From: Plakobranchus ocellatus
Taxonomy: Eukaryota; Mollusca; Gastropoda; Plakobranchidae
Direction of reading: 5' to 3'
DNA: 22,686 bases
Assembly (NCBI GenBank): GCA_019648995.1
Contig: BLXT01000368.1
Location: 507,468-530,153, forward strand
Below, piece after piece: positions 1-10,148 of the stretch. Position numbers and translations under genes: made by a program. Every line of letters starts with the position of its first letter. Positions within the stretch are counted from its first letter, which is position 1. The notes under the pieces are model-generated. The model made no database searches. It saw only the letters and a program-made list of their open reading frames with translations, and was not told where the DNA came from.

Positions 1-223
1 ATTTTCAGAGGCTTGTTAATATTTGCTACATATTTCTGTTGTATTAAGTCAGAAACCACATTAAAAAAAACATTACCAGGAACTCTTACACTCTTATAAT
101 GTATTCTTCCACCTGTAGAAATGAGACATAATTTTTTTTCTGTATTGCTTTGTTCTCACAGATTTTAATAAAAATGTCATGCTATAAATAAAGTATCATT
201 TAAACTTTTAAAAACATTTTCAG

Positions 224-354
224 TTTGTATTGGAGCCGTGGAAAAATTTAAGAAGGCCACACCAGATGATGTGTTCAGCAATACTGACAAATTGGAAGCA
301 GCTTTTAGAAAATTCTGCAAAAAACTCCCTAAAGGAGGCAAAGAAAACAGATTT
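224..354 (+). CDS. MANF: MANF, second coding exon (N-terminal saposin-like domain, partial)
   Basis: Mesencephalic astrocyte-derived neurotrophic factor is a small secreted/ER-resident protein that protects cells from ER stress. This exon starts after the acceptor at 222-223 (ttttcag) in phase 1: the first two bases complete a Val codon begun in the preceding exon. It ends at 354 in phase 0 before a consensus gtaagt donor. It reads VCIGAVEKFKK...KLEAAFRKFCKK...KGGKENRF, about 44 residues. That corresponds to helices of the N-terminal saposin-like (SAPLIP) domain, with two of the eight conserved cysteines (VCI and KFC) and the conserved GKENR before the exon boundary. The upstream exon with the signal peptide and the first cysteine of CxxC lies outside the window. 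Identity rests on this exon plus the two later ones, and is very secure. Confidence 0.95.
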
Positions 355-2550
355 GTAAGTGTTTGGAGCAATTGAGTTTCCATCTCTTTTGACTATTAAA
401 TTGATTAAGTAGGAAACTGTTCAAAATTTTAAAGTCATTCTTTGAAAGTAGCAGGGACTCCAATTTTTTTTTTTCGCGTTAGATTTCCTTCACTGGTTTT
501 ACTTTACTATTCATAATCAGGATTTTATGCTTCTTTAAAATCCACCAATCTCAGACCCATTTACGTTTTTTTTTGTTTTTTTTTTTTGATAAATGTTAAA
601 AATGCCAGCTGTATTTCTCAAAGATGAAAACAAGAAAATTATGGGGGTGTAATGTAAATACTTTGATTGGTTTGACACATGAGGTGGTGGGGAATTGGTA
701 TTCAAAGCTTTGCTTGACTCCTGAGGTTGGGAAAAGGGGGTCCCTTTTTTTTATTGCTCTATCTAATCCAACCCTTTTATTTTCAACCAAAGCAATAATA
801 CCTGTATCTTATAGAATTACGATGTTAAAGTTTTTTAAAGCAATTTTGTTTGTTCTCCAAATTGCCTCCTTCCAATCATGGAATTGGACCTTGAATTAAT
901 TTAAATTTTAAAAAAGCCTCCAGCTGAACACAATTTAGTGTGATCCAAAAAGATTCACACCAAAGGACTTAATTATATTCCATAAAGAAGAAAAAATGTA
1001 GGTTTCTCTTGTTTTTAATGCTTATTAACAGCTTTGAACACTTAAATCAGTACATATGTATCTGAATTTCATTATTACAAAGGAGCTTACAGAGGGCTAT
1101 TTCAGGCCACATTATCTTTTATAATATTGAAATATAACTTCCTGATTGTTTAGAATGGCCTTGAGGCATATTATGTTGATATGAGAGAAAGTAGTAATGC
1201 TTTCAACTGAGTCATAAAGGGGGCCTTATTTTAGGTTGTTGTACCTTGCTAGCAAGCGAGCGAGCAAGAGAGGGAGGGAGAGAGAGAGTGCAATGCACAT
1301 GCTAACCATGGTGTCAATAAGGACAGTTTTACTAATCCGATATTTATAGATCTAGGTCAGATAAATAGCTGCCCTGTGGGCTTGCACTGAAAAAAAGAAC
1401 CTCTACACACATACAGGCGAGGGTTTGGTTTAGACTTTGAGTTCAGGGGGTAGGATAAGACTAAAGAGGCATTTCAATGATAATAGGCTGGAATAGTAAT
1501 AGATCTTTTATTGCGTTGCACTAGAGAGATAGACTTATTGAAAATCAAGTCTTGGGACCACTTTTTATGATAGTCTTAGTTCGAGGGGGCTGATTCCAAA
1601 ATTGACTTATGTTGGCTTGACTGCATAACAGAAGGGAAATGAAAACCTTGTTCTTTCCATCTCTCTTATCCTTTGCGATTCCTTGTTTTCTTTCCTTCCC
1701 CCTAACCTAGGAATTAGTAACACTCTGTTTGTCGTGTTTGCTAGTCTTCATTAAAAAGAAACATACATTTATCAAGAAAATGTTTCACTATATTAACAAA
1801 TAGGCAAAAAATGTTAAGGGAAAACCCACAATGGAGGCAAAGGGCCTTGTAATAGCTGATGAGATGGACCGTGTTTCGCAGTTATTATGCTTTACCCAGC
1901 TACAAGTATTTAACCTGATACTTTGTGTAACAAGACTGGTTTCGTGGTTTGGGTGGCAACGGTCAATTGAATTATGTGTGGTCATGTAATGGCACCCTAA
2001 CAGAGGACTGACATAAGACCAGGCAGTAATTCACACAAGACAGCTTTGATGCCCTAGATTAGATGAAAATTGCAGCCAACTTGGTGTACTTTTGCATCAA
2101 AGAACTAGAGTGTTTCCAAAGATGTATAGTTGGACACATGAACCGCTATTTCGGGTGTTCTCTCACACTAAAGGATCTTCTTGTTTTAGGTGCCTTGTCT
2201 GGAATGGACATTGGCAAACATGTTCCCCCTCTCAAATTTCTTCTCAGTTAATCTTATGGAGTTGTTGCTACCATTTCCTATTGCCAATGAGTTCAGTCTT
2301 TCAATAAAAGTTCTTGTCTACCTCTACTGCTTTTGCCTTCAGTCTATCTATGTGTCGGTAAACTTAATATAGGGGTAATAACAAAAAAAAAAGACTTCAG
2401 TATGTGTTGAATATTTTTAGTGGCAAAATATAGGGTAAAGTAAAGGACAGCTTTTGATATATGGAGAATTTTAATACAAGTTTTTGCAACGTACCAGGAA
2501 GTAATTGTACACCTATCAATCACATTACATGCTTTTTTTATTTATTTCAG
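355..2550 (+). other. MANF intron
   Basis: This is a 2.2-kb AT-rich intron between the gtaagt donor at 355 and the pyrimidine-rich acceptor ending cag at 2548-2550. It contains a purine-only GA-rich run at about 1266-1288 and a stretch of somewhat higher GC from about 1200 to 1720. An isolated AATAAA lies at 2303-2308. I see no coding similarity in either strand. Short open frames here, such as those at 2063-2372, have no recognisable protein features. Confidence 0.85.
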
Positions 2551-2692
2551 TGTTACTTTGTTGGGGGCACAGAAGATGCAGCCACAGGGATATTGAACAA
2601 TCTCATCAAACCGCTAAGCTACCATCTGCCTCCTGAAAAGATCTGCCAGAAATTGAAAAATATGGATGCTCAGATCTGTGAATTGAGATATG
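2551..2692 (+). CDS. MANF: MANF, third coding exon
   Basis: The exon starts in phase 0 at 2551 after tttatttcag and encodes [18 protein letters not shown] ... [18 protein letters not shown]. This is the most diagnostic part of MANF: the family has C-Y-x-G-x-x-x-D-A-A-T, then KICxKLKxxDxQICELxY. Three conserved cysteines fall here (CYF, KIC, QIC). The exon ends after the first base of an Asp codon at 2692, using the donor gtgtgt at 2693. Joined to 5874 this gives Tyr-Asp-Val, matching the Y-D of the family. Two other GT dinucleotides follow within 4 bases (2695, 2697), but using them breaks the reading frame or the match. The in-frame extension upstream to 2461 is intronic. Confidence 0.95.
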
Positions 2693-2861
2693 GTGTGTAA
2701 ATATTACTATTTTTCATCCGTTTTTTTTTAAAGGTTTTCTGTTTCACATTTTTTATAAATTGTCAATCATCCTGTTGTCCATGTTTTAAAATTTCTATTC
2801 ACCATGAATAATGACACTTGCAGTATCCACTTCAGCAATTGCCAGTCAAACTCACTTAATA

Positions 2862-4097
2862 CAGTAAAACTCAGATGAAACGACACATATGGGATATTGT
2901 TTTTGGTGCCGTTATAGCAGAGTGCAGTTACAACAGAAGACATTAGGACAAGGGAAAAAGGCGGGGATAAACCAATGATATTAAAATGGGTAGAGATAGT
3001 CTCCCTTGATTAAATGACTATCAGACGTGCCATATATCTAGCACTATGTAAAATTGCATTTTTTTTTTTCTCCTTAGTCAAAATTTTTTTTGCTACTTAT
3101 TAAAAAGTTTACAAGGACAGGTAACAACCATTGACTTCAGGCCATGCCCCCTATCATAGAATGCTATCCGTTTTAAGTTTTAAAAAAATTTTTCTTAAAT
3201 AGATTTCAATTTAAATGATGGTATAGATTTTATTATTGACATCGTAAAACAAGTAATTTAAAGGCAACTGGTTTTAAAGTTGTACAGAAAATGCGATTAC
3301 TTAAGGCCTAGCGCTGATGTATTCACCAACTAAGCCAGAAGCAAAGTGATGGTTAAGCAACATACAAAACCTATGCCCTCAGTCTGTATCTAGGTCTTCA
3401 TTGACTCATCAAATTTTCCCAGGCCCTAATAAAATATTCAGCCAGAAAAAGAAAGAGCGCTAAAAATAGTGGCATGCCAGACAATGCTAGATTGGGTCAT
3501 CAACAGTGTGCCCTGCAAGCCTTACTTACACAGGTCATCAACACACAGTGTGCACTGTAAGCCTCCCCTTACTTACATAGGCCTGTACTTGATGGTTCCT
3601 TTGTACAGGTATAATTTTACAACCCCTAAGCTTCCCTAAGATGCTTGTATGGAACACGGGTGATGATAGTGACAAGAGAGGGTAAGGTGTGGGGTAGGGA
3701 AAGTGCTATGGGTTTTGGTGCTGAGCTTGGCGTATGACCGTTGGCTTGGCCTGTACTATAGCGCTCAGGTAATTCTCATGGCATAGAATGGATCAAAGAC
3801 AAAGAGGGGGTAGGGTGCTGGTAATTTAGTGCTGATCAGTATCATGACTGTCAGTTAGCAAAGGTAGCGCAAGGCCAAAGCGTGCGGTACACTAACCTTC
3901 ACTCTACAGACATGAAGGGCATTCGCAGCCTATAGGACCGTCATTTTTTGTCTGCTCCCTTGCTTTTGCTGTTTTAACAGAAAGACAGATTGTGGGTCCG
4001 GTTACACCAGTAATTTTTTACTGTTTAGTTAAAGAAAAAAAGGGTCGTGGAAAAGTTCCGTTACACCCGGGGTTGCCGTTGTAAATGGACTGGACTG
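2862..4097. mobile_element. Degenerate pogo/Tigger-like non-autonomous DNA transposon
   Basis: The left end reads TA then CAGTAAAACTCAGATGAAAC (from 2862). The right end, read on the minus strand from 4097, is CAGTCCAGTCCATTTACAAC preceded by TA. Both therefore start CAGT, have AACG about 18 bases in, and are bordered by TA (2860-2861 and 4098-4099), as in pogo/Tigger members of the Tc1/mariner superfamily. Subterminal repeats of the form CCGTTATAGC, CAGTTACAAC, CCGGTTACACC and CCGTTACACCC cluster at both ends (about 2909-2935 and 3998-4080), which is also typical. I count roughly 14 of 25 matches between the ends, so the pair is old or partly coincidental. No transposase is visible inside. 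It lies wholly within a MANF intron and has higher GC than its surroundings. Confidence 0.45.
3496..3580. repeat. Imperfect tandem duplication, two copies
   Basis: The segment gtcatcaaca ... gtgtgc-ctg-aagcc ... ttacttaca occurs at about 3496-3533 and again at 3534-3580. The second copy has small insertions (cacac and ctcccc). The copies are adjacent and in the same orientation. It lies inside the pogo-like element. Confidence 0.7.
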
Positions 4098-4360
4098 TAA
4101 AAATAATTCCCACTAGATAGAAAAAGAATCTAAAAAAAAAAACTCTGACATAAGCCCAATCATTATTTTTGATTCCTCATCCATACATTTACCCCTTCAT
4201 ATCTGTCAAATTCCATTTGTTTTTACCTGATTAATTTCTTTATTTTTTTTTTTAGCTAGCTGCCTTTTCACTAATTGTCTTTTTAAGCATCAGAAGTAAT
4301 GATGCAAAATAATATCTATGCACAAAAGCTTGTATCATAATAATGATTGAGTTGGATTAA

Positions 4361-4758
4361 CCCTATTTGTATGAGGTGGTTTATTATCATATCCGTACGA
4401 AGGGGGAACTGAGTGCCACCGCATTTTAATAGCAATATAGTCTAATCCATATGTGTGGGGTAATTGCATGCCCTTATACTGTACAGTAAAAAAAATTGCT
4501 ACATACCTATCAGTATGTCTGAGGTAACAACATCACCCCATACTTTACATCGTAAAAAATAATGGAAAGTTTCGGAAATGACCTCAAGTCAGTTCAATAT
4601 ATATTGATATTCTGTCAATCATTATTATGTAATCATATGTCAAATTGAATTTTTGAGGAATACTTAAAAGCTGAAAGAAAAATTCCTGTTTTAAGTATTT
4701 TTTAAAAATTAAAAACAAACCTTTGAATAACAAAATTACCCCACACATACAGATAGGG
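4361..4758. mobile_element. piggyBac-like MITE (398 bp) with TTAA target duplication
   Basis: The element is flanked on both sides by TTAA (4357-4360 and 4759-4762). Its left end is CCCTATTTGTATGAGGTGGT. Its right end on the minus strand is CCCTATCTGTATGTGTGGGG. By eye about 19 of the first 25 bases match. TTAA target sites with CCC-starting inverted ends are the hallmark of piggyBac-superfamily transposons. There is no room for a transposase, so it is a miniature non-autonomous element. Inside, the GTATG-x-G-x-GG theme recurs (for example 4449-4463 and 4513-4524, and inverted near 4534-4541), which suggests subterminal repeats. It sits in a MANF intron, about 260 bp from the pogo-like element. 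Confidence 0.75.
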
Positions 4759-5051
4759 TTAAGTAAAATCCCTAAATCGTCAGTTTGTCCAAAATGGTGA
4801 ATCCAACAAATTTTCGATTTTTAAAAAAAAAATTTAATCTAGGTACTTTGTCTTGAGACCTCTACAACCTCTGAAAATCTTGGAGCCTATCATTGACAGA
4901 TATTCAAATATTTAGATGTCGAAAATGACAAATTTTGAAATTTTCAAGGGAAGGTATCATTCACCAGTGTCTGTGATATGTTGTTTGATAAGTTTGCAAT
5001 TTGTATAGACTATCAAAAGGCCTTATTCATCACTTTGCAAACTGATACTGC

Positions 5052-5066
5052 AAAAAAAAAAAAAAA
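5052..5066. repeat. Poly-A tract (A15)
   Basis: An uninterrupted run of fifteen A inside a MANF intron. The rest of 4763-5873 is AT-rich intron in which I see no gene or further transposon ends. Confidence 0.9.
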
Positions 5067-5873
5067 CCTGCTGGAGGTGCTAGCGATAAAGTAATGAATG
5101 CTTGTTTTTTTCATCTTATTAACTTGGAAATTGGATTGCAAGACAGTGTTACACACTTTGTCACTTTGCAATGTGTTACAACTTTTTGACTATGTTTATC
5201 TAATAAGCCCAGTGTAGGTCACCTATGTACATGTCATACAATGGTTGTTTTGAGGTGGAGGTGGGAGTTATGTGTGTGCATGAATTAGTGTGTTTTTATG
5301 TGTTCTAAACACTGCAACAATGACATGATCAGATCCTCTCTCCTTTTTGCAGCTATACCAGTAGGTGTGCTTCTTTTCCTTTTATTTGGGCAATTTTCCC
5401 GTTTCATTGTTTCATCCCTAGTAAAGAGCAGCCTTTAAGAATAATTTTTTTCATGTACATTTGAATGAAGGCAATTTTTGTTTATGCATCACATGATATT
5501 GTAATGTACCATGGTATAATTCATGTTTTTGGACTTGACCTAGCGATAAATGATTCAAAACATTTTCAATTATTTTATTTTACTGTAAGAGTGCTTTAAA
5601 TTAATAATTTAAGTGCCTATAGTGAAGCATTTATCAACATATCCCAACCTTATTTTCTCTAGTTTGAAGTTCATAAGAGAAACTATAAGAAATGAAATAC
5701 ATTTGAATTTGTACATAACATTTTGGAGTTACTTTGCTTGCAGACATTTAATAAATTATTTTGACATTGTTATCAAATTACAAACATATGCTGTTTGTTT
5801 TTTTAACAATTTTTTTTCTCTTTTAATTCTGATAAATATTTTACATATTTTTCTCTTTCTCTTTTTTTTGAAG

Positions 5874-6073
5874 ATGTAAAACCAGATTTTACAAAGCTGA
5901 ACAAGATGCGAGTGGGAGAGCTGAAGAAAATTTTGTCCAACTGGGGTGAGGACAATGCATGCAAAGGCTGTGCAGAAAAGTCTGATTTTATCAAAAAAGT
6001 TAAGGAGTTGCTGCCCAAATATGAGCCTGAGGAATACAAGAAACTGCAAGCTGCCGAGAAGACGGAGTTATGA
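5874..6073 (+). CDS. MANF: MANF, last coding exon (SAP-like C-terminal domain, KTEL tail)
   Basis: The exon begins after tttgaag (acceptor AG 5872-5873). It supplies the last two bases of the Asp codon and runs 66 further codons to TGA at 6071-6073. It reads [20 protein letters not shown], then [19 protein letters not shown], then [18 protein letters not shown] and a KTEL terminus. This is the C-terminal SAP-like domain of MANF with its conserved CxxC (CKGC, the last two of eight cysteines). It ends in a four-residue ER-retention signal equivalent to the RTDL of vertebrate MANF. The gene is therefore complete from the second coding exon onward and shows no damage. Confidence 0.96.
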
Positions 6074-6231
6074 TGTACAGCTGTTTTATTAGGCTTTTCT
6101 GTTCATATTTGTAAGATAAAGAAAACTGCCTTGTGAAAGAAATCTGAAAAAAGGTGGAAAGATGCTTTTGAAGAGTGTGTGGAACTCATATCTGGCATAT
6201 GTAGGATTGGAAAGTATGAAAGTTGTGGTTT

Positions 6232-6395
6232 TACAGTTTACAAAAGATGTTTGTTGCGAATCAGATTGTTGCGCATGATGTATTTAAAAAGTGAAGCGAA
6301 TTTGATTCATGGTTTGACACTACAGTTTGCAAGAGATATTTGTCACTAATAAGATTTATGAGCATGATGTATTTAAAAATGGAAGCAAATTTGAT
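6232..6395. repeat. Imperfect tandem duplication (about 89-bp period) in the MANF 3' UTR
   Basis: Copy 1 (6232-6307) and copy 2 (6321-6395) share tacagttt, gcatgatgtatttaaaaa and gaagc-aatttgat in the same order and spacing. A weaker third start (tacaattta) follows at about 6405. The copies differ by scattered substitutions, so the duplication is not recent. Confidence 0.75.
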
Positions 6396-7291
6396 AGTGT
6401 TACAATTTAGTCAAAGTTTATGACTGCTTCAAATGAAACAAAGTCTTGCTTAAGGAAAGTTTTAAAAAGTTGTTGATGAATGCAGAGGCAAAGTTGCAGT
6501 TTACTCTAAGACTGTCATAAAATATAATTACCTGGAGAACTGAAAGAAATATTAGCAGCAACGCAAATGAAAACTAAATTTTTTGTTATAGTTCATACCA
6601 TTTTAAAGGATATAATGTGTATATCGAAAAGAAAAAAATATTGTTTTAGAATTTTCTTACAATATAGCTATAAGTGGTAAGGTCAACATGCTCTTAAAAA
6701 ATGGTCTTTACAAAATATGTTCACTACTTTAACGTAACAAGATCAAAAGGTAATGACATTAAACTTTTGTTGTGTTATGAAAGAAAAAGGGACTTTAAAA
6801 GAAAGAAAAAAGATTCAAATAAATGTTTTTTAAAGACATCATTGAACTTGTTCATTGTCATTGAGAGTACAAATTTAAACAAAGAAATATATTTGTTACA
6901 TTGAAGTTCTTCTAAAGAATACTCGGTTTTAAAAAGATTTATACTGGTTTTTGTTTTTTTTGGTTTTTTTTTTTTTTTTTGTTATGCTGATGGAGTGGAA
7001 AATTGAAAACTGCACATGTATTAAGTGTATTAAAGGTCTTTGCTGCATAGAGGACAAAGTGTCCTGATTACAATATGTTGACAAATTATTGCTGGCTGTG
7101 GCACTCCAGTGGTGCTGGGCACCCTTTTCTTTAATTCTTTGAGATTGTTTTTTTTTTTCTGCTCTGCTCATGCTGCTGGTTTTTCTTTTGTGTGTGTGTA
7201 CGACTAGACAGTATGATTGCAATATATGACTGCAACATACATGATGTATGCAGCTTTACTGCAATTGTATTTAACTGAATTTTATTTTTAA

Positions 7292-7297
7292 AATAAA
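7292..7297 (+). promoter_or_regulatory. Poly(A) signal AATAAA, likely MANF
   Basis: A canonical AATAAA about 1.2 kb after the MANF stop, followed by a GT/T-rich stretch (tattagtattgtgcttgag) suited to a downstream element. It is the best placed of three AATAAA copies. Confidence 0.5.
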
Positions 7298-7315
7298 GTC
7301 TTTAAGTATTAGTAT

Positions 7316-8499
7316 TGTGCTTGAGAAATTCCTTACATTTTGGAGTTGAAAAACATTGAGTTTTGTTGATTATCAGACCCACATCCATCAATGAAAAAGG
7401 ATGAGTTTTGTGAATTTGAAATATCTAGATATTGATAACAGAATTCATACATGCATTTTTTCCCTAAAATTTTGCTGCAATTGAAAACAATAGAAGAAGA
7501 AGGAACAAATAACCACCTTATCCTATTCTTAAGACTTTCATACATTTACTCTGCATTTAAATTTTTTTTCATATCATTTGGCATCCTGTTTTATCTTTGT
7601 TGTTGCTTTGCTCTATGTAGGAACTCCAGGGAAATCATTTGTAGCAATAAGAAAGTCAGAATTATCTTTCATTCTTCCATATTTTGTTGCAATGTTTTAA
7701 ATACATTTGATGAATTTAATAAAGATGTTACACTCACCAAATTAAAGTATTCATTTTTTCTTTAAAAAAAAAAAATGATATTGCAAACATATTTATGTTT
7801 TCTTTGATGAAAAAGCATCACAAATAAAAAAAAATGGTATCTTCAATTTTATGTTTGATTATCTCAAGTTGACAAAAATATGTACATGTACTTTGGTACA
7901 TTGTATTGATTAGATTGTTAATCTTCTTAGTCCATCCTTTAGCACTGATCCAGGGACTTTTTGTTAATCCTTTTTTCACCTGCGAGGCGGTGAATGGGTC
8001 TCATAAGTCATCATACAGTGCAGCGGTTTTCAAAAAGCTACTAAAGAGGCTTGAGTTTCATTAACATTGACCTTGAGCTATGATGTCTGTTCCTAAATTA
8101 TACCTATATTATACCTGAAGGCCAATTCTATTGTCAGAAACAAACTGAGTGACCAAATGATTCGTAAGGAAGCTCCAGTGATTGAGTAATAGAGCCGAAG
8201 AATGAACACAATAGTAAATATTAAAAAATGAAAAGAATATATACATGTACATGTATATGTACTACTTTAGTTAGGCATACTTTGCTCTGTCAAAATGAGC
8301 TTTGACAACAAAATCATTTTACAGTGTGAAGATCTCAGGATGAGACAAAGGCAGAGTGATAGAAGGAGAAAGAAAGGAGAGAATTTTGAAAAAAATGAGC
8401 AGGTGATGAATTTTTATTCAGTCTGATAAAGCAATGTTAGGAAGATTTGAGATTTCAAAAACTAAGAAAACATTGTTCACTACGGAGTAATGTAAATGC
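7316..8499. other. Intergenic AT-rich DNA, no gene seen
   Basis: I see no protein similarity or RNA gene here. It holds AATAAA at 7718-7723, A-runs near 7764-7776, and a perfect 20-bp palindrome (atatacatgt/acatgtatat) at 8239-8258. TACATGTA also occurs at 7883-7890. Confidence 0.6.
8239..8258. repeat. Perfect 20-bp palindrome built on TACATGTA
   Basis: The ten bases atatacatgt are followed directly by their reverse complement acatgtatat. It overlaps two copies of the octamer TACATGTA (8242-8249 and 8248-8255). No function can be assigned. It may be low-complexity sequence. Confidence 0.8.
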
Positions 8500-8937
8500 A
8501 TAATGGACGAACAGAACCATACTTGGCGATCTCTGCTCATGTCTTCATCATTACCATTATGGCTTATCATTATCTCGGTAATCGCCCTCATCCTAATAAA
8601 CCTATTGTGCCATTTACACGGGCATATCTCCTGGGCATGACGTTAAACTGCATCCATTGGACAATAGGCGATTAAACCGGTAACCCCATCATTTTAAATT
8701 GATTAGGAGGGTAGTGGTACCCAGTAGGACTAAGGGCGGAAAATCCTTAATAGGACAACGGCTACCATAGATCCCCACTGCCTCATGAGCCAAAACCATA
8801 CTGAAACCTTAGTTAATAAAGTTACGGGGGTTTGTGATTCTAATCCAAAACCCTCGTTCGGCAGGGATAGCCATGTGCAGCAGGTGGCTCCAGGTCGTCA
8901 TCCAGCGTCTTCTCACAAAATCGATCAAATATAAAAA
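8500..8937 (+). other. Probable 5' region of the LINE
   Basis: This stretch has more GC than its neighbours and runs straight into the endonuclease frame at 8938. It reads like a degenerate 5' leader: several stop codons in all frames and no start codon linked to the endonuclease. The left boundary is not visible as a target-site duplication, so 8500 is approximate. Confidence 0.35.
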
Positions 8938-9252
8938 ATAGCAACGTGGAATGTGTGTACACTGCATTAAAAAGGAAAATTAGAAAATGTTATTAAAGAA
9001 ATGGTCAGAATAAAACTTAACATTTTAGGGCTTGCCGAGGTAAGATGGACAGGGGCAGTTTCCATGAAGCTAGGTAGTAAAACTCTTAATTTACTCAGGA
9101 GAACATACACCTGAAAGAGGTGATGGTATCTTATTTGATGCAACAACGGCAACAAGTCTTGGGAGTTGGTGTCCAATTTCAGATAGAGTAGTTGTAGCTA
9201 AATTGGTAGCCAAACCATTAAATCTAGGAATTATTCAAGTGTATGCACCAAC

Positions 9253-9487
9253 GTCAAGCAACCTTTTTCGGCCATGTTATGCGAAGAGAAAAGTTGGAGA
9301 ATCTTGTAACAACAGGAATGTTGGAAGGAAAACGCAGTAGGGGAAAACAACGAGAAAAGCTCATTGAAGGCCTGGCAGACTGGCTGAAGGCAGGGAAATC
9401 GTTGGAAGCAATAGAAGCGACAAAGGACAGGAAAAAGTGGAGGACCATGATCGCCAACGCTGTAAAGCAAGGCACCTGATGATGATG
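9253..9487 (+). mobile_element. Inserted 3' fragment of another LINE with (TGA)n tail
   Basis: A 235-bp insertion splits the endonuclease frame of the host LINE between VYAPT and SDSEDVEVEKFY. It is flanked by atgcaccaac at 9243-9252 and again at 9488-9497, a 10-bp target-site duplication. It has an open frame with FFGHVMRREKLENLVTTGM, EGKRSRGKQREK, then DRKKWRTMIANAVKQGT and a stop, followed by TGATGATGATGATG. This is the C-terminus and 3' end of an RTE-like LINE related to, but not the same copy as, its host. A 5'-truncated insertion ending in a simple repeat fits target-primed reverse transcription. Because its frame is still open, it seems younger than the host. Confidence 0.88.
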
Positions 9488-9497
9488 ATGCACCAAC
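9488..9497. repeat. Target-site duplication, right copy (left copy 9243-9252)
   Basis: atgcaccaac is present on both sides of the nested LINE fragment. Removing the fragment plus one copy restores an uninterrupted VYAPT-SDSEDVE reading frame in the host LINE. Confidence 0.85.
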
Positions 9498-9644
9498 ATC
9501 TGACAGTGAAGATGTAGAAGTAGAAAAGTTTTACGAAGAAATCGAAAAAGCGAAAGGCTATCTCAAATCCCAGGACATCATAATAGTAATGGGAGCTTTC
9601 AATGCAAAAGTTGGGGATGAAAGAATAGATGTTGTTGGGCCTAG

Positions 9645-9675
9645 TGCGAAGACTGGCTACGCCTCTTTAACCTAG
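9645..9675. other. 26-nt insertion with 5-bp duplication in the LINE endonuclease
   Basis: The word cctag occurs at 9640-9644 and 9671-9675. Removing the intervening 26 bases and one copy restores VVGPSGIRTVNELGSKL, the expected endonuclease reading. The insert has no recognisable origin. Confidence 0.6.
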
Positions 9676-10125
9676 CGGCATAAGAACTGTAAATGAGCTT
9701 GGAAGTAAGCTAACTGAATGGTGCCAAATCAATGATTTTACCATCACTAATACTTGGTATCAAAACCACTCTTGGCGAAAGTGGACTTGTAAGAGCCCCG
9801 TTGATAGAAGTAGAAACAAAATAGATCACATCCTCATTCAGAAACGATTCCGAAACGCCGTCAAAACATCGAAGTCACTGCCAGGAGCCGACTGTGATTC
9901 AGATCATATTCCAGTAATATGTAAATTTCAGATAAAACTTAATTAAGAAAGGCAAAGGCTTATCCTAAATTCCAAATGGACTTGCTAAAATCTGATAAAA
10001 AACAAAGAGACAAAATTGCTATAGCTGTGCATAACAAATATGACACTCTAAATAACATCTCAGAAGTAGAAGAATTATGGTCAGAAATTAAAAAATTCAC
10101 TTAATGAAGTCATAGAGAAAAACGT

Positions 10126-10148
10126 CCCCCCCCCCCCGAAAAAAAAAA
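10126..10148. repeat. C12 followed by A10 tract
   Basis: Twelve C, one G, then ten A, within the linker of the LINE. It is a slippage-prone site and a possible sequencing or assembly error that could add to the apparent frameshifts. Confidence 0.85.

Larger units (their letters stand above)
6074..7315 (+). other. MANF 3' untranslated region (inferred)
   Basis: The stretch after the MANF stop is AT-rich with no recognisable coding sequence. AATAAA at 6818-6823 and at 7292-7297 are candidate poly(A) signals. I place the end about 18 bases after the second. A third AATAAA at 7718-7723 would allow an alternative end near 7740-7750. The exact end cannot be decided from sequence. Confidence 0.55.

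Noticed and set aside
624-899. 91-codon plus-strand frame in a MANF intron
   Set aside because: No recognisable motif and no splice logic with the MANF exons. Consistent with a chance open frame.
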